NCBI GenBank assembly: GCA_002733465.1
Contig: NVVT01000006.1
Coordinates: 87,643-103,968 of the forward strand
Reading direction: 5' to 3'
Source of the DNA: Kangiella sp.
Lineage (GTDB): Bacteria; Pseudomonadota; Gammaproteobacteria; Enterobacterales; Kangiellaceae
DNA: 16,326 nucleotides
Positions 8,261 to 15,153 of this stretch are shown here, in pieces. The notes under the pieces were generated by a model. That model was not told the origin of the DNA and searched no databases. It worked only from the letters and a program-made list of their open reading frames with translations. Within the stretch, counting starts at the first letter, position 1, and each line of letters starts with the position of its first letter. The translations under genes were made by a program, and so were the position numbers.

Positions 8261-8289
8261 TTATACACATGCCGATAAAGTTATTCACA
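8261..8289 (+). promoter_or_regulatory. Pair of DnaA boxes spaced 20 bp
   Basis: TTATACACA (8261-8269) and TTATTCACA (8281-8289) both fit the DnaA consensus TTATNCACA, in the same orientation. Their starts are 20 bp apart, close to two helical turns, so bound proteins would lie on one face. They are 60-90 bp upstream of dctQ and could also control it. Confidence 0.6.
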
Positions 8290-8332
8290 GGTTATTCAAT
8301 GATGTCGTTTTACTCTGCAAAAACAATCTAAC

Positions 8333-8350
8333 CTATTGAATCTATTGAAT
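8333..8350. repeat. Tandem 9-bp direct repeat CTATTGAAT x2
   Basis: CTATTGAAT occurs at 8333-8341 and again at 8342-8350. The second copy belongs to ATTGAATAAC (8344-8353), which is the exact reverse complement of GTTATTCAAT (8291-8300). These repeats lie inside the DnaA-box cluster and mark the left side of the AT-rich tract. Confidence 0.7.
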
Positions 8351-8426
8351 AACAATTTTAAAAAACAAAAACACATAAAGTCTAAAATAAGATTTTCAAG
8401 AAAAAATAGAAAATCTATTCACTATT

Positions 8427-8435
8427 TTATCCACA
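8427..8435 (+). promoter_or_regulatory. Consensus DnaA box (TTATCCACA)
   Basis: This is an exact match to the high-affinity DnaA box. It lies at the right edge of the most AT-rich stretch and in the same orientation as the pair at 8261/8281. A weaker CTATTCACT copy starts 12 bp before it. Confidence 0.65.
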
Positions 8436-8573
8436 GATTTTGGGTATAAAAAAATAGTAGTTTAATTTTAACGACTTAGGCGTTTTAGTTATAAATCCCT
8501 TTAAGTTTGCAAGCCGTTTCAATGACTAAATTTTAACCATTATTATCCGCTAATAGGTAGATACGCGCTAGGT

Positions 8574-8603
8574 GGAACAGCAAATAATCAGGTAGAATAT
8601 AAT
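8574..8603 (+). promoter_or_regulatory. Candidate promoter of polA
   Basis: A perfect -10 hexamer TATAAT (8598-8603) has a weak -35-like GGAACA (8574-8579) 18 bp upstream. The start of transcription would be near 8610, giving a leader of about 60 nt before the polA ATG. Confidence 0.4.
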
Positions 8604-8672
8604 CTGATGCGGTATAAAAGGTCAAGCAAAGATCTTAACTGCTGTTTACTCAATTCATTAAAAGACTAAAAC

Positions 8673-11498
8673 ATGCAAAAACAACAACCTTTGATTCTCG
8701 TTGATGGCTCTTCCTATCTTTTTAGAGCATACCATTCTATGTCACAAACTGGCTTTAGTAATTCCGCTGGACAGCCAACCGGAGCTATTTATGGCGTCAT
8801 CAATATGATGAAGAGCCTATGTAAACAATATGATAGTCAACGAATAGCGGTAATTTTTGATGCAAAGGGTAAGACTTTTAGAAATGATATTTATCCAGAG
8901 TACAAAGCCAACCGTCCACCAATGCCAGATGACTTAAGAACCCAAATTGCACCGGTGCACAATATTATTCGAGCGTTAGGATTTCCTTTATACGCTATTC
9001 AGGGCGTAGAAGCGGATGATGTAATAGGAACAATATCGGATATTGCCACAAAACAAGGTCAAGAAGTCATCATCTCTACAGGTGACAAGGATATGGCTCA
9101 GTTAGTTAACGAACATGTCAGTTTAATTAATACGATGACCAATCAGTTTTTAGACATTGAAGGCGTAATAGAAAAATTTGGTATACCACCGGAAATGATT
9201 ATCGACTTTTTGGGACTGATGGGAGATAAGGTTGATAATATTCCCGGTGTTGCGGGAGTGGGTCAAAAGACAGCATTAGGACTATTACAAGGCATTGGCA
9301 ATATGAATGAGATTTATCAAAATCTCGATAAAATCGCCGATTTACCCATTCGCGGTGCAAAAAAGCTAGGCGATAAAATGCGTGACAATGAAGATGAAGC
9401 CAGACTGTCTTATAAATTAGCGACTATTGTACTGGATGTAGAATTACCATTTACCATTGACGATCTTTTTATGCAAGAGCCTGATAAAGGATTGCTCGAA
9501 GTCTATTATGAAGAGTTTGAATTCAGAACTTGGTTAAAGAATCTTAAAGCAGGTTTACCCGCATTACCTTCTGCTAACCAGTATTCAAGTAGCCGGTCTT
9601 CAAATAATCAGGGCCCAAGTTCTGGTAATTTAAATACGGACGTTCCTCAAGAAGAAGCTGAAGTTGCGAATATAGAATCAAGCATAGATACCAGCCAATA
9701 TGAAATAATCTTGACCAAAGAACAATTAGATAAATGGATCAAACGTCTTTCCGAAAGTAAGCTTTTTGCATTAGATACTGAAACAACGGGTTTAAATATA
9801 ATCGCGGCTGATTTAGTCGGGATCTCATTTGCGACCGAGCCAGGACAAGCCGCTTATTTACCTTTTATCCATAATTACCCAGGAGCGCCAGAGCAAATTG
9901 ATCAAGGCTGGGCTTTAGAGAAACTCAAGCCCATTTTAGAAAATCCAGACATCGGTAAAATAGGTCAGAATATTAAATATGATCAAAGTATATTAAAAGG
10001 CGTTGGAATTAATTTACAAGGTGTTCAGTTTGATACTATGTTGGAATCCTACGTATCTAATAGTGTCGGTAATCGGCATGATATGAATACATTAGCAAAA
10101 AAATATTTGGGTCATGACTGTATAAGTTTTGAAGCGATTGCCGGTAAAGGTAAAAAACAGTTAACTTTTGATCAAATTGATTTAGAAATTGCAGGAATTT
10201 ATGCTGCGGAAGATGCCGATGTCACCTTACAGCTTCATCAAGAACTTTGGCCGATGTTAAAAAAGCAAGAAGGGCCTCAAGGAATATTTAAAGACATAGA
10301 AATTCCATTGATTGAAGTTTTGTCTAGTATTGAACATCGAGGCGTTTTAATTGATTCAAAATTTTTGCAAAGGAAAAGTCACGATTTTGGCTTACGAATT
10401 TTAGAGTTAGAAAAGAAAGCTCATGAACTTGCAGATCAACCCTTTAATTTAAGTTCGCCTAAGCAACTACAAGAAATACTATTTGAAAAAATGGGTTTGC
10501 CGGTTTTAAAGAAGACACCTAAAAAACAACCCTCGACAGCTGAGGAAGTCTTAGTGCAATTAGCGTTAGATTATCCTTTGCCAAAAGTGATCATGGAATA
10601 TAGGGGCTTAACTAAATTAAAATCGACCTATACTGATAAATTACCGTTGGCGGTGCAACCTCGATCAGGAAGAGTACACACTTCATACCATCAAGCCGTG
10701 ACTGCGACAGGACGTTTAAGTTCTAGCGATCCAAACTTACAGAATATACCGGTTAAAACTCAAGAAGGACGAAGTATTAGAGAGGCTTTTATCGCACCAG
10801 AAGGTTATAAGATTCTAGCAGCAGATTACTCGCAAATTGAATTGAGAATTATGGCTCATCTTTCCCAAGACAGAGGACTATTAAAAGCATTTTCAGAAGG
10901 AGTTGATGTTCATAGCGCAACAGCCGCAGAAGTTTTTAGTTGTGATTTGGATAATGTCACTAGCGAACAACGCCGTCATGCAAAGGCTGTCAATTTTGGT
11001 TTGATATATGGCATGTCTCGTTTTGGTTTAGCTAAGCAACTTAAAATTACCAATGAAGAAGCTGCTCATTATATTGATACTTACTTTGCTCGATACCCCG
11101 ATGTAGGCACTTATATGGAATCTACAAAGGAAAAAGCAAAAGAGTTAGGTTATGTAGAAACTTTATTTGGTCGTCGACTATATTTACCAGAAATTAACGC
11201 ATCAAATGGGATGAGAAGACAAGCCGCTGAGCGAACTGCAATTAATGCGCCCATGCAAGGGAGCGCCGCCGATATTATTAAGATCGCAATGATCGAAATT
11301 AATAATTGGATCAAAGAAGAAAACCCTGATTGCTACATGGTCATGCAAGTGCACGATGAATTGGTATTTGAAGTGAAAGAAGAAAAGTTAGAAGAATATA
11401 AAATCAGGATTGATAAGTTGATGAGTGAGGCTGTTGAGTTAAGCGTTCCCCTAATTGTTGATATCGGAATGGGGGACAATTGGGAGCAGGCGCACTAA
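8673..11498 (+). CDS. polA: DNA polymerase I
   Basis: This 941-residue protein (E. coli PolA has 928) fills gaps and removes primers during replication and repair. All three domains are present. The 5' nuclease domain (1-~290) has LILVDGSSYLFRAYH, VEADDVIGT and ISTGDKDMAQLV. The 3'-5' proofreading domain (~345-540) is intact: ALDTETTG with D368/E370, GQNIKYDQSIL, and YAAEDADVTLQLH. The polymerase domain has motif A DYSQIELRI (D718), motif B RRHAKAVNFGLIYG (R767-G780) and motif C QVHDELVFE (D895). A Ser/Asn-rich linker at ~300-330 joins the nuclease to the rest and is slightly longer than in E. coli. No good ribosome site precedes the ATG, but the N-terminus aligns exactly with other PolA proteins. 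Its stop is one base from the stop of the convergent downstream gene, and no terminator hairpin lies between. Confidence 0.98.
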   Translation: MQKQQPLILVDGSSYLFRAYHSMSQTGFSNSAGQPTGAIYGVINMMKSLCKQYDSQRIAVIFDAKGKTFRNDIYPEYKANRPPMPDDLRTQIAPVHNIIRALGFPLYAIQGVEADDVIGTISDIATKQGQEVIISTGDKDMAQLVNEHVSLINTMTNQFLDIEGVIEKFGIPPEMIIDFLGLMGDKVDNIPGVAGVGQKTALGLLQGIGNMNEIYQNLDKIADLPIRGAKKLGDKMRDNEDEARLSYKLATIVLDVELPFTIDDLFMQEPDKGLLEVYYEEFEFRTWLKNLKAGLPALPSANQYSSSRSSNNQGPSSGNLNTDVPQEEAEVANIESSIDTSQYEIILTKEQLDKWIKRLSESKLFALDTETTGLNIIAADLVGISFATEPGQAAYLPFIHNYPGAPEQIDQGWALEKLKPILENPDIGKIGQNIKYDQSILKGVGINLQGVQFDTMLESYVSNSVGNRHDMNTLAKKYLGHDCISFEAIAGKGKKQLTFDQIDLEIAGIYAAEDADVTLQLHQELWPMLKKQEGPQGIFKDIEIPLIEVLSSIEHRGVLIDSKFLQRKSHDFGLRILELEKKAHELADQPFNLSSPKQLQEILFEKMGLPVLKKTPKKQPSTAEEVLVQLALDYPLPKVIMEYRGLTKLKSTYTDKLPLAVQPRSGRVHTSYHQAVTATGRLSSSDPNLQNIPVKTQEGRSIREAFIAPEGYKILAADYSQIELRIMAHLSQDRGLLKAFSEGVDVHSATAAEVFSCDLDNVTSEQRRHAKAVNFGLIYGMSRFGLAKQLKITNEEAAHYIDTYFARYPDVGTYMESTKEKAKELGYVETLFGRRLYLPEINASNGMRRQAAERTAINAPMQGSAADIIKIAMIEINNWIKEENPDCYMVMQVHDELVFEVKEEKLEEYKIRIDKLMSEAVELSVPLIVDIGMGDNWEQAH

Positions 11499-11499
11499 A

Positions 11500-12204
11500 T
11501 TAGCCATTTGGATATACACATCGCGAAAAGCCGTGAGTTAAATCTTGCAGGAGTTGCCGTTTGTCGGAGTTATCATTATGAAAAATATCCCAGTAGTTTA
11601 TATCCGATCGATAAAAAATAGTACTACCATCTATATCAATTGAACCACCATGGAAGGTGATGACAAACAATTGCTTATTAAAATATAACTCCTTCGCTTT
11701 ATTAAAGACATTCGTAATTTTATTTTTATCTTCGTAAGAATTTAAAAAGTCACAGGGGAATGGGAGTGACGCAGTGATTGCTTCAATAAGATCGACTCTA
11801 CTTTTCGAAAAGAGATGCATGGCGTATTGATCTAAATATTTAGAGGTGACTATCGATAAAATCATACCCAATATTATGATTAAGAATCGATGCAACCATT
11901 TTGATTTTGGAAAACGATTTTTTGTAAAGCGATAAACTAAAAAATAAAGTTGATAAATGAACGCAGGGATAACTAATAGAAATGCAAAGATGTTTAGATT
12001 ACCAATCGATGGAATCTTTACTGTTGAATTAATTACCGATGCGATAATGACTAAATAAGTCAAAAGTAGAAAAAAAGAAATGAAGATTAACAACTTATGA
12101 TAACGATAGTTACCTTCCGATGCTTCATATCCTTTTTTCAATTTAGCATGAGTTATTTGAGTAGCAAATAAAACAAATGCGAATAAAATAATTGTATAAA
12201 TCAT
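11500..12204 (-). CDS. Unrecognised membrane protein, four TM helices plus C-terminal soluble domain
   Basis: This 234-residue protein belongs to no family I recognise. Hydrophobic segments lie near residues 1-19, 38-60, 72-92 and 105-125. The short loops between helices 1-2 (KLKKGYEASEGNYRYHK) and 3-4 (KNRFPKSKWLHR) are basic. By the positive-inside rule both are cytoplasmic, which leaves the ~105-residue C-terminal domain on the periplasmic side. That domain has two Cys (FPCDF, SRCVYP) that could form a disulfide, and an amphipathic SIDIDGSTIFYRSD stretch. The gene converges on polA with a single base between the stop codons. The 214 bp upstream contain only a short AAAATC/GATTTT hairpin and no clear promoter. 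Base composition matches the local AT-rich background, so it appears native, but it has no partner gene that suggests a role. Confidence 0.7.
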   Translation of the reverse strand: MIYTIILFAFVLFATQITHAKLKKGYEASEGNYRYHKLLIFISFFLLLTYLVIIASVINSTVKIPSIGNLNIFAFLLVIPAFIYQLYFLVYRFTKNRFPKSKWLHRFLIIILGMILSIVTSKYLDQYAMHLFSKSRVDLIEAITASLPFPCDFLNSYEDKNKITNVFNKAKELYFNKQLFVITFHGGSIDIDGSTIFYRSDINYWDIFHNDNSDKRQLLQDLTHGFSRCVYPNG

Positions 12205-12417
12205 CCAATTAAAACCTATGTAAATAAATCGACTAGTCAGTAGGTGTTTTTATTGAAATTAAAATCATTCGATTTTGATGCATCGAAAAAATAGAAATTT
12301 CTTTCTAAACTAAACAACCAATCATATCATTTATTAGAGAATTCAAGGGATCAATTTGGTGGTTTTAGTTGAATTTGTATCATAATCAAAATTGATTAAC
12401 ACAAAAATGAATTAAAA

Positions 12418-12570
12418 TTAGAGGTTGAAACAAGTGTACGCCAGATACCTGAAATATATTAAGGATGTGGATTCTGCCAGCTCAAGTAGTGCGTGCAATA
12501 AAACATTGGCTCCCGCTTCAAGCTCTTCTATTTTGACATTTTCTGCCTCGTTGTGAGAAAGTCGTATCGG
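12418..12570 (-). pseudogene. 3' remnant of an M20-family amidohydrolase (HyuC/AmaB/allantoate amidohydrolase type)
   Basis: Read on the - strand, this gives LSHNEAENVKIEELEAG, then ANVLLHALLELAE, about 20 further residues, and a TAA at 12418-12420. The SHNEAE...AGANVLLHALLELA pattern is the conserved C-terminus of zinc-dependent N-carbamoyl-amino-acid hydrolases and allantoate amidohydrolases. Such proteins are normally ~410 residues, so about 90% of the gene is missing. The frame hits a stop on its 5' side at 12571-12573. Homology ends where the cystathionine gamma-synthase-type remnant begins on the other strand. The family call rests on motif memory; no alignment could be run. Confidence 0.6.
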
Positions 12571-13433
12571 TTAAGGAAGGTTATGGCGGAACCAATAAAT
12601 TATTCACCGAATTCTTGCCACCTCTGGGCATAGAGGTATGCCTTTGTGAAACCCATAACCATGAAGAAATTGAAGCAGAAGTTGCAAAAGGATGCACTCT
12701 CTTATACTAAGAAACACCGACTAATCCGACAGTTAAAATAGTTGATATTAAACGATTAGCAAAGGCCGGAAAAGCGGTAAATGCAATGGTTGTTGTGGAT
12801 AACACTTTTGCTACACCAATCAAGCAAAATCCTTTATCACTAGGAGCGAATCTGGTTTTACACAGCGCATCTAAATTCTTAGGCGGTCACGCCGATGCGC
12901 TTGGTGGTGTTGCTTGCGGTGCAAAAGACGTTATTGAAAAACTTTATCACTACCGTGAAATAAATGGTGCTTCTCTTGCACCTATGGATGCTTATAGTCT
13001 ATTGCGCGGTATGAAAACCCTATGCTTACGGATCGAACGACAAAATGAAAGCGCTTTGATCATTGCCCAGTGGTTGCAACAGCATCCGCTTATTGAACAA
13101 GTAAACTACCCAGGTCTAGAAAGCCATCCTCACCATCAAATTGCGAAGTCACAAATGCGCGGATATGGTGGCGTATTGAGTTTTAGCGTAAAAGGTGGAT
13201 TAGATTCCATCAAAACATTCTTACCAAAATTAAAATATGCTCACATGGCTGCCAATTTAGGCTGTGTAGAAACTGTTGTTGGTCCACCGGTTGTGACAAG
13301 CCATGTGGAGTGCACTGCCGAAGAACGAGCCGCCGCAGAAATTCCCGAAGGGCTTGTACGTTACTCTTGCGGAATAGAAGATGTGCAAGATTTGATTCAA
13401 GATTTAAAGCAGGCTTTAACCGAAATTGGTTAG
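12558..13433 (+). pseudogene. Truncated, stop-interrupted cystathionine gamma-synthase/gamma-lyase family gene
   Basis: This is a PLP enzyme of trans-sulfuration (Cys/Met metabolism family). Homology starts at KVVSVKEGYGGTNKLF, which corresponds to about residue 100-115 of a ~400-residue enzyme. It runs in one frame to the normal C-terminus (PEGLVRYSCGIEDVQDL). The PLP-binding Lys of HSASKFLGG is present (codon 12873-12875), as is VVVDNTFATP. The first ~100 residues are absent, replaced by the tail of a divergent hydrolase gene. A TAA at 12708-12710 stands where LLYLETPTNP requires Leu, a one-base TTA to TAA change. The remaining open frame from ATG 12786 (215 residues) lacks the N-terminal domain and is unlikely to be functional. 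The 3' part is otherwise well conserved, so inactivation appears recent. Whether it was a synthase or a lyase cannot be decided. Confidence 0.88.
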
Positions 13434-13559
13434 GGTCTAGTTATAAATTTACCGAACACGATAGGCGCGGAATAAAAAACATACTTTATTTAGAGCAACG
13501 TCTTATATTATATGTGCAAAGTTGGCTGTCTGTTATTGATGCCATATGAAATTAAATTA

Positions 13560-14201
13560 TTAGCTATTGTTCGTTACTGCAATCTTTAATCCAAAGCCTA
13601 TTAACATGACACCAACGACTTTTTCAATGTAAACTTTGTAGTCAGTAAAACGTTTTAGAAACACTGGTTGAGTTAAAAAAATAGCCACTGATCCAAACCA
13701 AAGTAAATGAGTAATAGATATAATCGCTCCATAAAGAACCTGTAACATGATAGGTGTTTCGGGGTTAACGACTTGAGTAAATATACTTAAAAAGAAAATC
13801 GTTGTTTTTGGATTAAGTGCATTTGTAATAAAACCAACTTTAAGAGAAGAAAAAGCTGACAAACTACTTTGATTAGTATTGTCAGTTATTTCGAGTTTTG
13901 AATGAGAGCGAAAAGTTTTCCAACCAATATATATTAAATAAGCTGCGCCAAGATATTTAATAATGGAAAATAAGACAATCGAGTTTGAAATAACAACAGC
14001 TAAACCAGCTATTGAGTATGCTACATGTATCCATATGGCAAGACTAACGCCTAAAGCGGAATATAAACCTGCAGTGCGACTATAAAAAACACTATTTCTT
14101 GTTACCATAATAAAATCAGCACCAGGACTAATTGCCATAAATATCGCAATGATGCTAACGGAGATTAATTCAGGTAAATATAATGTAATTTCAATGTCCA
14201 T
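13560..14201 (-). CDS. LysE/RhtB-family amino-acid exporter
   Basis: This 213-residue inner-membrane protein has about six hydrophobic segments. The family's N-terminal signature appears as AISPGADFIMVTRNS (~residues 23-37; the usual form is SPGPD). It is followed by GLYSALGVSLAIWIHV and KYLGAAYLIYIGWKTFRS (~85-102), and LKVGFITNALNPKTTIFFLS (~123-142), whose NPK is another hallmark. Members export amino acids such as threonine, homoserine or lysine; the substrate here cannot be read. A probable extended -10 promoter precedes it, so it can be expressed alone. The next gene upstream on the same strand is a small NTF2-like protein 143 bp away. Both lie on the side of the integrase remnant where integron cassettes would be expected, but no convincing attC site was found at its 3' end. 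Confidence 0.9.
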   Translation of the reverse strand: MDIEITLYLPELISVSIIAIFMAISPGADFIMVTRNSVFYSRTAGLYSALGVSLAIWIHVAYSIAGLAVVISNSIVLFSIIKYLGAAYLIYIGWKTFRSHSKLEITDNTNQSSLSAFSSLKVGFITNALNPKTTIFFLSIFTQVVNPETPIMLQVLYGAIISITHLLWFGSVAIFLTQPVFLKRFTDYKVYIEKVVGVMLIGFGLKIAVTNNS

Positions 14202-14259
14202 ATGCTTTCTCTATTAGTGATTTAAATGGTTAATTTTTGGCAAACTGAATGAACTTTAA

Positions 14260-14268
14260 ATTATACCA
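14260..14268 (-). promoter_or_regulatory. Extended -10 promoter of the LysE-family gene
   Basis: On the - strand this reads TGGTATAAT, a perfect -10 hexamer with the TGn extension that can substitute for a weak -35. It lies about 60 bp upstream of the ATG at 14201. No good -35 is visible 15-18 bp further upstream. Confidence 0.5.
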
Positions 14269-14344
14269 ATCCACACGCTACAAGAATTAAAAAGTGACTG
14301 TCTCTTGTCTCTCGTCACAACTAATAAGTTAAATACATTTAAAG

Positions 14345-14740
14345 CTATAGCGGAACGACTGTCATCGTATTTGCATCTCGAATTATTTGCCAGCGACCAT
14401 CACGCTTTTCTAAAACCGAAAGGGAATGCCCGGCCATACGTGTGGACGGATCTCCATTTTTAGGAGAGCATACTAGGGTCGATTCTATCCAAAGATAGGC
14501 TTGGTCACCAGACACTTTTAGTTCACGAAGCTTACTATCGAGGTCAAAATCCATCGGGGAATCTTCAGGTGATCCTCCAGCGGCACCCTGAGCATATGTT
14601 TCCTTGTCCATCTCGCCAACACCAGGCACAAAAAAAACGGCGTCATCGGCAATGCATTGACGAGCCAACTCTAAATTTCCTTCAATCGTTGATTTTATCC
14701 AATTGTCGAATAATTCTCTTATCTCTTGTTGATCACTCAT
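14345..14740 (-). CDS. Small SnoaL/NTF2-like protein (DUF4440/SgcJ type)
   Basis: This 131-residue protein looks like a single cone-shaped NTF2-like domain. The first helix is EIRELFDNWIKSTIEGNLELA. It is followed by DDAVFFVPGVG, a central YLWIESTLVC strand, and the closing GHSLSVLEKRDGRWQIIRDANTM, typical of SgcJ/EcaC or DUF4440 proteins. Members are small-ligand enzymes or binding proteins, and the specific role is unknown. Translation is well supported: AGGTAGGA lies just ahead of the ATG at 14740. GC content is visibly higher (about half in 14401-14460) than in the LysE-family gene beside it, suggesting separate origin. It is transcribed opposite to the integrase remnant, as an integron cassette would be, but it also resembles an ordinary transferred gene. 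Confidence 0.85.
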   Translation of the reverse strand: MSDQQEIRELFDNWIKSTIEGNLELARQCIADDAVFFVPGVGEMDKETYAQGAAGGSPEDSPMDFDLDSKLRELKVSGDQAYLWIESTLVCSPKNGDPSTRMAGHSLSVLEKRDGRWQIIRDANTMTVVPL

Positions 14741-14778
14741 TATCCTACCTCAATAAATCTAAGTATACCCTTACCCAC

Positions 14779-14877
14779 TAACTAACGGTTCCGACTCTGC
14801 ACTTGAGGCATTATAACATCGAGCACACACGACAAACATGAACTCGCGAATAATTTTTCGTGTGCTGCGATTAGTTA
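14779..14877. repeat. Nested imperfect palindrome, weak attC-like candidate
   Basis: Outer arms TAACTAA (14779-14785) and TTAGTTA (14871-14877) flank inner arms AGCACAC (14822-14828) and GTGTGCT (14860-14866). Its ~100-bp size and nested symmetry recall integron attC sites, and it lies directly after the 3' end of the TonB-like remnant. The core GTTRRRY/RYYYAAC boxes are not canonical, so this is only a candidate. Confidence 0.25.
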
Positions 14878-14891
14878 ACTTTCGTTCAGCT

Positions 14892-15017
14892 TTATTTAAA
14901 TTGTATTGTATATTTCATGTCTTTTTGAATAACAGGACTACCATCTTCGAATTTTCGTTTGAACTTCCACAGTTTAATTGCTTGAATTGAATTTTTCAAT
15001 TTGAGAACGTTAACTCG
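14892..15017 (-). pseudogene. 3' remnant of a TonB C-terminal-domain gene
   Basis: On the - strand, a short frame ending at TAA 14892-14894 reads LKNSIQAIKLWKFKRKF, then EDGSPVIQKDMKYTIQFK, then stop. The pattern AIK.W.F...DG.PV......IQFK is the conserved end of TonB-type energy transducer domains (AIKAVKQWKFKP..DGKPV). Only about 38 of the domain's ~80 residues remain, and a stop closes the frame at 15018-15020. It lies in the otherwise gene-free 14741-15153 stretch. The call is from pattern recognition and is moderately sure. The rest of that stretch holds the palindrome at 14779-14877 and the thrH promoter. Confidence 0.55.
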
Positions 15018-15040
15018 TCAGTACCGGCTAGAGGTTATTG

Positions 15041-15069
15041 TTGACCAAAGATAAGAAACAACATAGTAT
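15041..15069 (+). promoter_or_regulatory. Candidate sigma-70 promoter of thrH
   Basis: TTGACC (15041-15046, 5/6 to consensus) is separated by 17 bp from TAGTAT (15064-15069, 4/6). Transcription would begin near 15076, leaving a leader of about 78 nt that includes the inverted repeat at 15104-15129. Confidence 0.45.
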
Positions 15070-15103
15070 TTATTCTACTTATACTCGATATACTAAAATA
15101 CGA

Positions 15104-15129
15104 TTTCACCCTATAAAAATAGAGTGAAA
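15104..15129. repeat. Inverted repeat in the thrH leader, possible operator or hairpin
   Basis: TTTCACCCTAT (15104-15114) and ATAGAGTGAAA (15119-15129) match at 10 of 11 positions around an AAAA loop. It ends 12 bp before the thrH ribosome site (AGGA, 15141-15144). It could be a repressor site or an RNA hairpin affecting thrH expression. Confidence 0.5.
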
Positions 15130-15153
15130 ATGCTTATAAAAGGAAAAATAAAA

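Larger units (their letters stand above)
8200..8672. other. AT-rich intergenic region with a DnaA-box cluster, origin-like
   Basis: No gene is visible here. Three exact TTATNCACA boxes occur in the same orientation: 8261-8269, 8281-8289 and 8427-8435 (the last is the strong TTATCCACA form). Degenerate copies sit at 8292-8300 (TTATTCAAT) and 8415-8423 (CTATTCACT). Upstream, GATCTTTCGATTTTT (8238-8252) resembles the start of the E. coli oriC 13-mers. Between the boxes, about 8331-8430 is extremely AT-rich and carries a tandem 9-mer and a 10-bp inverted repeat. Genes point outward on both sides. This fits a replication origin, or a DnaA-regulated control region for dctQ and polA. No dnaA, dnaN or mnmG lies nearby, so the origin reading is tentative. 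Confidence 0.5.

Noticed and set aside
12794..12804. DnaA-box match (TGTGGATAA) near 12795
   Set aside because: It encodes the conserved VVDN motif of the PLP enzyme and stands alone; one chance match is expected in a window of this size.
12786..13433. A 215-residue open frame starting at ATG 12786 as a complete gene
   Set aside because: The ATG falls inside the conserved AMVVVDNTF segment. Homology continues upstream in the same frame through a TAA to about 12558, so it is the 3' part of a broken gene.
13310..13549. 79-residue + strand frame overlapping the end of the PLP-enzyme remnant
   Set aside because: It is an out-of-frame shadow with Arg-rich composition and no recognisable motif.
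14294..14318. GTGAC...GTCAC with repeated GTCTCT between genes as a terminator
   Set aside because: The stem is only 5 bp and there is no T-run after it in the direction of the NTF2-like gene.
14212..14326. TATTAGT/ACTAATA arms around 14212 and 14320 as an attC site for the NTF2-like gene
   Set aside because: The arms are short and AT-only in character, no core GTTRRRY pair is present, and the interval contains the LysE-family promoter.
14569..14781. 70-residue + strand frame opposite the NTF2-like gene
   Set aside because: It is antisense to a gene with a good ribosome site and recognisable domain, and has no motif of its own.
15124..15153. GTG at 15124 as the thrH start
   Set aside because: There is no ribosome site before it, it lies in the inverted repeat, and the added residues are absent from known ThrH; ATG 15154 has AGGA at proper spacing.
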